From DASQPR01 sp963836775 (lineage in GTDB: Bacteria; Actinomycetota; Actinomycetes; Mycobacteriales; Micromonosporaceae), in the NCBI GenBank assembly GCA_963836775.1, contig CAWIKR010000002.1, forward strand, positions 2,604,001 to 2,668,000: 64,000 nt of DNA, read 5' to 3'. A model generated the notes under the pieces. The model was not told the origin of the DNA, made no database searches, and saw only the letters and a list, made by a program, of their open reading frames with translations. A program made the translations under genes and the position numbers. This document shows, piece after piece, positions 51,468 to 59,336 of the stretch (the first letter of the stretch is position 1; every line of letters begins with the position of its first letter).

Positions 51468-52688
51468 TTAGACGAGCGCGAGTTCGGTGTCGGCCGGCTG
51501 CTCGGCGGCGCGGGCGTCGAGCGCGCGCATGGCGGCGGCTCGGCGTTCCCGCGCCGGCCCGGTGGCCAGGTGCCCGATCGCCACAGCCGTGCCGAGCACG
51601 AAGCAGCCGAGCCAGACCGCCAGGTCACCGACATGGTCCATGACCAGTCCGCCGAGCACTGGCGCGAAGCAGCCGGACGCGGTGAACGACATCGCCGCCA
51701 GGCCCTGATAGCGCCCGCGCAGATGGGCTGGTGACAGATCGGCGGTGAGGGTGCCGGCGACCGGTGCCGACAGCATCTCGCCGACCGTCCAGATCGCGAC
51801 AGTGCCGGCCAGTGCCAGCGCGTTGGGTGCGAAACCCACCGCCCCGAAGCCGATCGCCACCAGTGCCGAACACAGTGCCAGGGTGGCGGTCCGGCTCCGG
51901 TGGCGCACCAGGCGCGGCACGAATAGCTGAGCGAGCACGATCATGACGCCGTTGACGGCGATGATGCTGCCGTAGAGCGACGGCCGGAGTCCGTGGTGCA
52001 GCATCGTGATCGGCATCAGACCCAAGCAGCAGATCACTGTCCACATGCCGGTCTGCAGCGACACGAAGGTCATGAACGTGCGGTCCCGCAACACCGTGCC
52101 GAGCCCGCCATCACGGGACTGCGGGTGCTTCGGGGCGGCGGGTGGGCGTACCCGGAAGACCACGAGAAGCCCGGCGGACAGCGTGCTGACCGCGTCGATG
52201 GCGAACAGCGCGAGGCGGGGTTGATCGGCCAGAAGCCCGCTGAGGGTGGCGGCACCGGCGAAACCGATGTTCATCGCCCAGTAGTTGAGATTGAGCGCCC
52301 GGGCCCGCAGGTCGTCCGGGACCACGTCGAGGAGCAGCGACGAGAGCGCCGGCCGGGCCACGCCGCCGCTGATGCCGAATGCCGTGACCAGGAGCGCGAT
52401 CGGCACCGCGTCGGTGACCACGCCGAGTCCGAGCGTGAACAGAGCGGTGCAGATGTTGGCGGCGAACAGTGTCGGCTTCCGGCCGATCCGGTCGGTGAGC
52501 ACGCCACCCGCGATCGCGCCGACGGCCGACCCGGCGCCGGCCAGACCCAGAACAAGTCCGGCAAAGGTGGCACTGAAGTGATATCGAGCGACCAGCGAGA
52601 TGCTCAGGTAGAGCATGGCGAGATTGCCCAGCCGGTCGGTCAGCGTGCCGCACCAGATGAACCAGAACGCCCGCGGCATGCCTCTCAC
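51468..52688 (-). CDS. MFS transporter
   Basis: 406 residues from GTG 52688 (ATG 52679 is equally possible). Twelve hydrophobic segments; the MFS loop 2-3 motif appears as GGVLTDRIGRKPTLFAANI. LVRHRSRTATL marks the central half-boundary, and a basic/Ala-rich tail ends the protein. Drug or metabolite exporter of the DHA type is likely; no substrate evidence. Convergent with the GT39 gene. Confidence 0.88.
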   Translation of the reverse strand: MRGMPRAFWFIWCGTLTDRLGNLAMLYLSISLVARYHFSATFAGLVLGLAGAGSAVGAIAGGVLTDRIGRKPTLFAANICTALFTLGLGVVTDAVPIALLVTAFGISGGVARPALSSLLLDVVPDDLRARALNLNYWAMNIGFAGAATLSGLLADQPRLALFAIDAVSTLSAGLLVVFRVRPPAAPKHPQSRDGGLGTVLRDRTFMTFVSLQTGMWTVICCLGLMPITMLHHGLRPSLYGSIIAVNGVMIVLAQLFVPRLVRHRSRTATLALCSALVAIGFGAVGFAPNALALAGTVAIWTVGEMLSAPVAGTLTADLSPAHLRGRYQGLAAMSFTASGCFAPVLGGLVMDHVGDLAVWLGCFVLGTAVAIGHLATGPARERRAAAMRALDARAAEQPADTELALV

Positions 52689-52769
52689 GGGTAAGGACCC
52701 TAGCTGTTCCGGTTCGTTACGCGCGACCTGATTAACGGGTGGTCTCCGTCATCCGGAAAGATGGCAGGC

Positions 52770-53519
52770 ATGACTGGCACCTTGGTCCTGCTTCGGCATG
52801 GCGAGAGCGAATGGAACGCGAAAAACCTGTTCACCGGCTGGGTCGACGTGGATCTCAGCGCAACTGGCGAGGACGAGGCACGGCGCGGCGGCGAATTGCT
52901 GCGCTCGACCGGACTCCTGCCCGATGTCGTCTTCACGTCCGTCCTGCGCCGGGCGATCCGGACTAGCGAACTCGCGCTGCACGCCGCCGATCGGCACTGG
53001 ATCCCGGTGTCCCGTTCGTGGCGCTTGAACGAGCGGCACTACGGCGCGCTGCAGGGCAAGAACAAGAAGCAGACGCTCGAGGAATTCGGCGAGGAGCAGT
53101 TCATGCTGTGGCGCCGGTCCTACGACACCCCGCCGCCCCCGCTGCCCGACGACGACGAGTTCTCCCAGGCCGCGGATCCGCGCTACGCACAACTGCCGCC
53201 GGAGTTGCGGCCGCGCACCGAGTGCCTGGCCGACGTCGTGCACCGGATGCTGCCGTACTGGTACGACACTTTGGTGCCGGCCGTGCGGACCGGCCAGACG
53301 GTGCTCGTGGCCGCCCATGGCAATTCACTGCGGGCGCTGGTCAAGCACCTCGATGGGATCTCGGACGAGGCGATCGCGGCGCTCAACATCCCGACCGGCA
53401 TCCCGCTGCGTTACGACCTGGATCTAGACACCATGAAGCCGATCAAGGCCGGTGGCGAATACCTGGATCCGGATGCTGCGGCCGAAGCCGCGGCCGCGGT
53501 GGCCAACCAGGGTCGCTGA
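52770..53519 (+). CDS. gpm: 2,3-bisphosphoglycerate-dependent phosphoglycerate mutase
   Basis: 249 residues; ATG 52770 (GGAAAG about 10 nt upstream) is preferred to ATG 52761. Catalytic His is in LVLLRHGESEWNAKNLFTGW; the C-terminal half has ERHYGALQG, VLVAAHGNSLRALVKHL and IPTGIPLRY. Interconverts 3- and 2-phosphoglycerate in glycolysis. Hairpin copy 1 follows. Confidence 0.96.
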   Translation: MTGTLVLLRHGESEWNAKNLFTGWVDVDLSATGEDEARRGGELLRSTGLLPDVVFTSVLRRAIRTSELALHAADRHWIPVSRSWRLNERHYGALQGKNKKQTLEEFGEEQFMLWRRSYDTPPPPLPDDDEFSQAADPRYAQLPPELRPRTECLADVVHRMLPYWYDTLVPAVRTGQTVLVAAHGNSLRALVKHLDGISDEAIAALNIPTGIPLRYDLDLDTMKPIKAGGEYLDPDAAAEAAAAVANQGR

Positions 53520-53532
53520 CGCGCGCGTTTAC

Positions 53533-53576
53533 GGGGATATCGCTGCTACGGCAGGCGTCGTAGCAGCGATATCCCC
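53533..53576. repeat. Inverted-repeat element, copy 1, after gpm
   Basis: Perfect 18-bp arms (53533-53550, 53559-53576; core GATATCGCTGCTACG) with an 8-nt loop. The same element recurs at 54535-54588 with identical loop. Confidence 0.9.
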
Positions 53577-53589
53577 ATAATCAACTCGA

Positions 53590-54504
53590 TCACGCGAGGC
53601 CGAGTTCGTTGGCCCGGCGGGATAGTGCCGCCGACAATTCCCGCAGCAGGGCATCAATGTCCCGCATGTCACGGTTGGTGACGTGGTAGACCTGCCACCC
53701 GCAGGCGGTCAGACGCCGAAGCCGTCGCCGGTCGTCAGCGAGTTGAGCCTTGTCGACGTGCCATTGGCCGTCGTATTCGACAGCGAACCGCAACTCCGGC
53801 CAGGCCAGGTCGACTCGAGCGACGAACTCGTCGGCATCGAGCACGTCGAATTGGGGAATCGGCGCCGGCAGGCCACCGGTCACGATGGCAACCCGCAAAT
53901 GGGATTCCGGTGGTGATTCGGCGCGGGGATCGCAGAGCTTCAGAGCTTGGGTCGCGGTACGGCTGCCGCGGTGGCGCGCCCGGCGTACCGCCTCGCCGGC
54001 CATCGCCTCCGGAGGCAGGAAGCGGCTCCGGCCCAGCGCATCGATCCATGCCACGGCGTCGTACAGCGGCATCGAGCGGCCGAGTTGCCAGGCCGTCAGC
54101 CCGACGGTCGTGATCGGCATGTTCCAGCGCTGCACGACATCGGCGGGTCCCATCTCGGTCGTCGTGATCGCGAGTCCGGCGACCGGTCCGAACTGCTTCG
54201 GGGTCACGACCTCGACCGGGCCGTCGTAATCGCGCAGCTGCGCGCCCCAGATCAACGCGGCGGTGCGGCCGGTCACCGCGGCTCCGGGCGGCAGGAGCAG
54301 CGCGCCGCCCCTGGCGCGTACGAGGTGGGTCAGCGGTGTCGTCGAGGAGATGTAGACGTCGCGGAAGAGTCGTCGCCAGGCGGAACTGCGTAGTTGGGCG
54401 CTGGTGACAAGTCCGGCGGCGATCGCCTCGGTGCCCCGAAATGGGCCGTTGCGCAGCCGGCCCGGACGACTCGGAGGTCGTGGCACCCAGCTATTCGACG
54501 TCAT
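53590..54504 (-). CDS. AbiEi-like / DUF559-type nuclease-fold protein
   Basis: 304 residues from ATG 54504. N-terminal HTH-like AbiEi domain (GLVTSAQLRSSAWRRLFRDVYI, AALIWGAQLRDYDGPVEVV), C-terminal restriction-endonuclease-like domain with SHLRVAIVTGGLPAPIPQFDV, RVDLAWPELRFAVEYDG (the D...ExD/E acids) and DRRRLRRLTACGWQVYHVT. This architecture is common in high-GC actinobacteria, where it is usually single-copy and unlinked to a toxin. Flanked on both sides by the same inverted repeat. Confidence 0.82.
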   Translation of the reverse strand: MTSNSWVPRPPSRPGRLRNGPFRGTEAIAAGLVTSAQLRSSAWRRLFRDVYISSTTPLTHLVRARGGALLLPPGAAVTGRTAALIWGAQLRDYDGPVEVVTPKQFGPVAGLAITTTEMGPADVVQRWNMPITTVGLTAWQLGRSMPLYDAVAWIDALGRSRFLPPEAMAGEAVRRARHRGSRTATQALKLCDPRAESPPESHLRVAIVTGGLPAPIPQFDVLDADEFVARVDLAWPELRFAVEYDGQWHVDKAQLADDRRRLRRLTACGWQVYHVTNRDMRDIDALLRELSAALSRRANELGLA

Positions 54505-54534
54505 CCATCCATCGACGTCAATGCAGCACGCACG

Positions 54535-54588
54535 ATTATGGAGATATCGCTGCTACGGCAGGCGTCGTAGCAGCGATATCCCCATAAT
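54535..54588. repeat. Inverted-repeat element, copy 2, upstream of the nuclease-fold gene
   Basis: 23-bp arms with one mismatch (54535-54557 and 54566-54588) and the same 8-nt loop as copy 1 at 53533. It ends 4 nt before the adjacent 7-bp tandem repeats begin. Confidence 0.9.
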
Positions 54589-54592
54589 CACT

Positions 54593-54720
54593 CGACGGCC
54601 CGACGCCCGACGCCCGACGCCCGACGCCCGACACCCGACGCCCGAGGGCCCGACGGCCCGACGGTGGACGGCCGACGGCTCGACGGCGCGACGGCCCGAC
54701 GACCGACGGCCGTGCGCCGA
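54593..54720. repeat. 7-bp tandem repeat (CGACGCC)n, degenerating
   Basis: About seven near-perfect CGACGCC units (54594-54649) that drift into CGACGG-type units to about 54720. Open frames across this tract are repeat artefacts. Confidence 0.9.
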
Positions 54721-54726
54721 CGCGAC

Positions 54727-54761
54727 AACGCGCCGCCTCGCTGACAGTGAGGCGGCGCGTT
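54727..54761. terminator. Terminator hairpin downstream of phoU
   Basis: Perfect 13-bp arms (AACGCGCCGCCTC at 54727-54739 and its complement at 54749-54761) with a 9-nt loop, 10 nt past the phoU stop on the minus strand. Confidence 0.85.
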
Positions 54762-54771
54762 CGAGGCGGAT

Positions 54772-55419
54772 CTAGGCCTTGGCGGACTTGCCGGTGACCA
54801 GGTAGACGACCTGGTTGCCAGCATTGACGGCGTGATCTGCGTAGCGCTCGTAGTAGCGACCCAGCAGCGCTCCGTCGATCGCCGCCTCCACACCGTGCCG
54901 CCACGCCGTGCCCAGCATGAAGGCGAGCAGCTGGCGGTGCAGGTCGTCCATGACGTCGTCGTCGCGCTCCATCTCGGCCGCCATCTGGGCGTCCTGAGTA
55001 GCGAGCACCTCGACGGACTTGGCCGCGATCCGGTCGGCAACCTCGGCCATCTCGTTGATCACCGGAACCAGCTCGGCCGGGATCGCCTGCTCCGGGTGCC
55101 GGCGCAGCGCGGTCTCGGCGATGTGCTCGGCCAGGTCACCCATCCGCTCGAGATCGGACGCCACGTGCAGGGACGTGATCACCATGCGAAGGTCGGAAGC
55201 CACCGGGGCCTGGCGGGCCAGCAGGTCGTAGACCTTCTCCTCAACCTGGCGGTAGAGGGCGTCGATCTCGTTGTCCCAGGTGCGGACCTGCTCGGCCTCG
55301 GTCTGGTCGGCCTCGAGCAGCGCGACGGTGGCGCGCCGCATGGCGGTGCGGCCGTGTTCGGCCATCATCACAAGGAGCCGGTTGACCTCGGCCAACTCGG
55401 CCTGGAACTCGACGCGCAT
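54772..55419 (-). CDS. phoU: Phosphate signalling regulator PhoU
   Basis: 215 residues from ATG 55419 (RVEFQAELAEVNRLLVMMAEHG). Two PhoU three-helix repeats with the E/DxxxD metal motifs, for example LERMGDLAEHIAETA and RYYERYADHAVNAGNQVVYLVTG. Couples Pst transport to SenX3 signalling. Divergent from senX3 over a PHO-like region. Confidence 0.94.
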   Translation of the reverse strand: MRVEFQAELAEVNRLLVMMAEHGRTAMRRATVALLEADQTEAEQVRTWDNEIDALYRQVEEKVYDLLARQAPVASDLRMVITSLHVASDLERMGDLAEHIAETALRRHPEQAIPAELVPVINEMAEVADRIAAKSVEVLATQDAQMAAEMERDDDVMDDLHRQLLAFMLGTAWRHGVEAAIDGALLGRYYERYADHAVNAGNQVVYLVTGKSAKA

Positions 55420-55551
55420 GACACTCCAACGTGGGGTTTGATCGGTTGAGGGCGGTCGCCCGGGGCTTCACGAAGGCGGACCTTGATCATCAGTACGCCA
55501 GTGGCGGCCACCTGTGCTGCATGAACGCTAAGCGCTTGGGACGTCAGCAGA

Positions 55552-55589
55552 GTGAACGGTGGTAAACGCCAGCCAGCGTACCGGTGAAC
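55552..55589 (+). promoter_or_regulatory. Weak PHO-box-like repeats between phoU and senX3
   Basis: GTGAAC at 55552, GTAAAC at 55562 (10 bp on, not 11), and GTGAAC at 55584, out of register. It lies in the shared upstream region of both genes. Less regular than the sites at 4265 and 15239. Confidence 0.4.
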
Positions 55590-55662
55590 ATTCGGATTCG
55601 CATGTCCGGATTTGTCACCTTCGCGCTGTTCGCCAGGTTAACTCTCGACCTACCATCACCGT

Positions 55663-56799
55663 GTGGAGTGGACGCGCAGCAGCAAGGGACTGGGTCGCCG
55701 CAGCCTCGACGCGTTACGTGTCGGGGTGCTGGTGCTCGACGGCGAAGATCGTCCGGTGCTGGTCAACCCGTCCGCACGCGAAATGGGACTACTTCGTCCG
55801 GCGGTGGCCGGAACGCCGGCGGTGGCGCACTCACTGATCCGTACGCTCGCCGGCCAGGCGCGCCGCACCGGAACCCGCCGTGAGGTGGAATTGGACATGC
55901 CGCGCGGCCGGGAACAGGAACCGCTGGGCGTGCACATCCGGGCGGTTGCGCTCGACGATGGTCACGTGACCATCGAGGCGCTGGACGTCACGGAGTCGCA
56001 CCGGCTGAACCGGATGCGCCGGGACTTTGTGGCCAACGTCTCGCACGAGCTCAAGACCCCCGTGGGCGCGCTGCAACTGCTCGCCGAGGCGCTCCAGGAG
56101 GCGATCGAGGACGACGGTTCCGGAGCTGACGCCGCCGCCGCGATCCGGTTTGCCGAGCGAATCCGGCACGAGTCCAGCCGGCTCGGCCGGCTGGTCACCG
56201 AGCTTCTGGAACTGTCCCGGTTGCAGGGCGGCGAGCCGCTGCCGACCCCGGATCCGGTCATGGTGGACCGGGTGGTCGCCGAGGTTCTGGACCGTACGCG
56301 TACCACGGCGGCCGCCAAGAACATCGAGGTCCAGTGGAGCGGCAAGCGCGGGCTGACCGCATTCGGGAGCGAGAGCCAGCTGGTCACCGCGCTGGCCAAT
56401 CTGGTGGAGAACGCCATCGCGTACACGCCCGAGCGCTCCGCCACCAGTGAGCCGGCCGAGGTCAAGGTGGTGACCGCGCGGACCGACGACCACGTCGAGA
56501 TCTCGGTGTCGGACCAGGGCATCGGAATTGATCCGAAAGACCTGGACCGGATTTTCGAGCGGTTTTACCGCGCCGACCGGGCCCGCTCCCGGGCCACCGG
56601 AGGAACAGGCCTGGGCCTCGCGATTGTTAAACACATCGCCACCAACCACGCCGGCAGCGTCGAGGTCCGCAGCTCAGTCGGCGTCGGCTCGACGTTCACC
56701 TTGCGATTGCCGTCCCGACCACTGACCGACGCACTTCCGCTACCTGAGTCGATTGAAGTAATGACCAGCACCGACGGTCGAACGAGAGGAAAACATTAG
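55663..56799 (+). CDS. senX3: Sensor histidine kinase SenX3 (PhoR-type), lacking obvious N-terminal membrane helices
   Basis: 378 residues from GTG 55663. PAS-like domain from about residue 14 (SLDALRVGVLVLDGEDRPVLVNPSARE), then HisKA with VANVSHELKTPVGALQLL, N box LVENAIAYTPE, G1 VSDQGIGI, F box and GTGLGLAIVKHI. Characterised SenX3 proteins begin with two membrane helices, but here only 13 residues precede the PAS domain and in-frame stops lie upstream. The TAGTG overlap joins it to regX3. Confidence 0.92.
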   Translation: MEWTRSSKGLGRRSLDALRVGVLVLDGEDRPVLVNPSAREMGLLRPAVAGTPAVAHSLIRTLAGQARRTGTRREVELDMPRGREQEPLGVHIRAVALDDGHVTIEALDVTESHRLNRMRRDFVANVSHELKTPVGALQLLAEALQEAIEDDGSGADAAAAIRFAERIRHESSRLGRLVTELLELSRLQGGEPLPTPDPVMVDRVVAEVLDRTRTTAAAKNIEVQWSGKRGLTAFGSESQLVTALANLVENAIAYTPERSATSEPAEVKVVTARTDDHVEISVSDQGIGIDPKDLDRIFERFYRADRARSRATGGTGLGLAIVKHIATNHAGSVEVRSSVGVGSTFTLRLPSRPLTDALPLPESIEVMTSTDGRTRGKH

Positions 56800-57482
56800 T
56801 GTCCCGGGTTCTCGTGGTGGAGGACGAAGAGTCGTTCTCCGATGCGCTCTCCTTCATGCTGCGCAAAGAGGGCTTCGAGGTCTCCGTCGCGGCCACCGGC
56901 ACGCAAGCGCTGACTGAGTTCGACCGGTCCGGAGCCGACATCGTGCTGCTGGATCTCATGCTGCCAGAGATGTCCGGCACCGAGGTCTGCCGGCAGCTGC
57001 GGACCCGCTCGCACGTGCCGATCATCATGGTCACGGCACGGGACGCGGAGATCGACAAGGTGGTCGGGCTGGAGATCGGCGCCGACGACTACGTCACTAA
57101 GCCCTATTCCCCCCGCGAGCTGGTCGCGCGGATCCGCGCCGTGCTGCGCCGCAACGCCCCGGAGGCGGTTGAGGTGGCCACCCCCACCCTGTCCGCCGGT
57201 CCGGTGCGGATGGACGTGGAACGGCACGTGGTCAGCGTCGCCGGTGCGGCGGTTCCGCTGCCGCTCAAGGAGTTCGAGCTGCTCGAGCTGCTGCTGCGCA
57301 ACGCCGGCCGGGTGCTGACCCGGGGTCAGCTGATCGACCGAGTGTGGGGCGCCGACTATGTCGGCGACACCAAGACCCTCGACGTTCACGTCAAGCGGCT
57401 GCGGTCGAAGATCGAACCGGATCCGGGCGCCCCGCGCTACCTGATCACCGTTCGCGGACTCGGGTACAAGTTCGAGCCGTAA
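56799..57482 (+). CDS. regX3: Phosphate response regulator RegX3 (PhoP-type)
   Basis: 227 residues from GTG 56799, 1-nt overlap with the senX3 stop and AGAGGA upstream. The OmpR-type receiver has VVEDEE, phospho-acceptor Asp in IVLLDLMLPEMSG, TARDAEIDK and TKPYSP. The winged helix has LPLKEFELLELLLRNAGRVLTRGQL, VWGADYVGDTKTLDVHVKRLR and TVRGLGYKFEP. Activates Pst, Pit and phosphatase genes through PHO boxes. Confidence 0.95.
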   Translation: MSRVLVVEDEESFSDALSFMLRKEGFEVSVAATGTQALTEFDRSGADIVLLDLMLPEMSGTEVCRQLRTRSHVPIIMVTARDAEIDKVVGLEIGADDYVTKPYSPRELVARIRAVLRRNAPEAVEVATPTLSAGPVRMDVERHVVSVAGAAVPLPLKEFELLELLLRNAGRVLTRGQLIDRVWGADYVGDTKTLDVHVKRLRSKIEPDPGAPRYLITVRGLGYKFEP

Positions 57483-57506
57483 CAGCGCCAATGGCATAGT
57501 GGCCGG

Positions 57507-58025
57507 ATGCCTTGGACCGCTCCAGACGTAAACCGACCCGACGGCTCGCTCACCGCTGGCGAGGGCGAGCTCTTCCGTGGCCTGCTGGATTTCCAGCGCG
57601 CCACCTTGTTGCACAAGTGCGCCGGTCTGACCGGCGAGCAGATGGCGTCAACGCCGGTGCCGCTCAGCAATCTGAGCCTGCTCGGGCTGGTGCGGCATAT
57701 GGCCAAGGTGGAGCGGATCTGGTTCCGGATCCGGTTCGGTGGCGAGGACGTCCCGATGCTCTACTCGACGCCGGAGCACAAGGACGCGGACTTCGAGGTG
57801 CTCGATCCGGCGACCGCGGAGGACGCCTACCAGACGCTGCTCGATGAGCAGCGCATCGCCCGGTCCGCGATCGACGGCGCCGGCATGGACGAGACCTTCA
57901 TGCACCCCAGCGGCGACCTCATGTCACTGCGGATGACCATCGGCCACATGATTGCCGAGTACGCGCGCCATAACGGCCACGCCGACATGGTGCGGCAGCA
58001 GGTCGACGGAGTGACCGGCTTCTAG
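57507..58025 (+). CDS. DinB-family (mycothiol-transferase-like) protein
   Basis: 172 residues from ATG 57507. DinB four-helix fold with LSNLSLLGLVRHMAKVERIWF (first His), TIGHMIAEYARHNGHADMVRQ carrying the paired metal His residues, and a middle DEQRIARSAID. These proteins transfer mycothiol or bacillithiol to electrophiles. Consistent with the mycothiol producer suggested by mshA/mshD. Confidence 0.85.
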   Translation: MPWTAPDVNRPDGSLTAGEGELFRGLLDFQRATLLHKCAGLTGEQMASTPVPLSNLSLLGLVRHMAKVERIWFRIRFGGEDVPMLYSTPEHKDADFEVLDPATAEDAYQTLLDEQRIARSAIDGAGMDETFMHPSGDLMSLRMTIGHMIAEYARHNGHADMVRQQVDGVTGF

Positions 58026-58080
58026 CCCAGCGGCGCGCTCGCCAACACTCCACGGAGCCGCCGGCCCCGCGCCACCACCC

Positions 58081-58127
58081 GATCTTGAACGTTCATCGCT
58101 CTATTTCAGCGACAAAAGTTCAAGATC
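58081..58127. repeat. 47-nt intergenic hairpin, copy 2 (partner at 42712)
   Basis: GATCTTGAACGTT-like arms and an inner TCGCT/AGCGA stem. Same length as copy 1; the inner stem differs from copy 1 with paired changes, showing it is conserved as a structure. Confidence 0.85.
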
Positions 58128-58218
58128 CAAAATTGGCGGTACGCCGCCGGCGGCGCGGCGGCGGTCGGATCTACGCGGGCGGGGTGGGCGGGGTGGGCGG
58201 GCGGCGACTCCGAGCGGG

Positions 58219-59154
58219 CTACTCCGGGCAGCGGATGACCTGACCGGCGTAGGTCAGCCCGCCGCCGAATCCGAGCAGCAACGTCAACGCGCCCGGCGCC
58301 ACCTCGCCGCGCTCGATCAGCTTCGACAGCGCGATCGGGATGCTCGCGGCCGACGTGTTTCCGGACTCCACGACATCGCGCGCGATCACCGCGTTGACGG
58401 CGCCAAGCCGCTGTGCCAGGGGCTCGACGATGCGCAAGTTCGCCTGATGCAGCACCACCGCGTCGAGATCCTCGGGCCGGACGCCGGCGGTCTCGCAGAC
58501 CCTCTTGGCCACCTCCGGCAGCGCGGTGGTGGCCCAGCGGTAGACGGTCTGACCGACCTGCGAAAACGTGTCGTTCTCGATGACGACGGCCTCGCCCATC
58601 TCCGGCACCGATCCCCAGACCACCGGCCACACGGTGGGCTGATCGGTCGCCACGACGACCGCGGCGCCGGCGCCGTCGCCGACTAGCACGCAGGTGGTCC
58701 GGTCGGCCCAGTCGGTGATGTCGGTCATCCGCTCGACGCCGATCACCAGCGCCTTGCTGGCGCTGTTGCCCTTGATGGCGAGGTCGGCGGTGGCCAGGGC
58801 GTGGGTGAACCCGGAGCAGGCGGTGTTCACGTCCATCGCGGCCGGCGCGGTGAAACCGAGACGGCGGGCCACCCGGGCGGCGATGTTCGGGCTCCGGTCG
58901 AATGCGGTGCAGGTCGCGACGATGACGAAGTCGATCTCCTCCGGCGCCAGCCCGGATTTGGCCAGCGCCGCATCGGCAGCCGCCGCGGCCATCATGTCGA
59001 TGGTGTCCTCATCGCCGGCGACCCGGCGCTCGCGGACGCCGACCCGGCTCTGGATCCACTCGTCGCTGGTGTCCACGATCGTGGCGAGATCGGCGTTGGT
59101 CAGCACCTTCTCGGGCAGATAGTGCCCGAGAGCGATCACGCGTGAGCCAGTCAT
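58219..59154 (-). CDS. 3-oxoacyl-ACP synthase III (KAS III / FabH-like)
   Basis: 311 residues from ATG 59154 (TGSRVIALGHYLPEKVLTN). Thiolase-fold catalytic Cys113 is in NTACSGFTHAL, His in VVLHQANLRIVEPLA and Asn in VESGNTSAASIPIAL, so the KAS III triad is complete. May start fatty-acid chains or make another acyl product; no ACP or FabD genes are nearby, so a specialised role is possible. Confidence 0.88.
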   Translation of the reverse strand: MTGSRVIALGHYLPEKVLTNADLATIVDTSDEWIQSRVGVRERRVAGDEDTIDMMAAAAADAALAKSGLAPEEIDFVIVATCTAFDRSPNIAARVARRLGFTAPAAMDVNTACSGFTHALATADLAIKGNSASKALVIGVERMTDITDWADRTTCVLVGDGAGAAVVVATDQPTVWPVVWGSVPEMGEAVVIENDTFSQVGQTVYRWATTALPEVAKRVCETAGVRPEDLDAVVLHQANLRIVEPLAQRLGAVNAVIARDVVESGNTSAASIPIALSKLIERGEVAPGALTLLLGFGGGLTYAGQVIRCPE

Positions 59155-59336
59155 CGGCGCCTTCCACCTCGGGCCGCGCGCCCCGGGTGCGCGGCCGCCG
59201 GGCCTCATCGGTGAGCATGGCCCGGCGGCGACTTTACCGGTGGATCTTCGAAATGACCGAAACTTCGAGCGAGACCGGCCGAGCCCGTGGACACCGAGGG
59301 CGTGCCGCCGGCAGTCCGGGTTGGGCCCCGGGAAGC

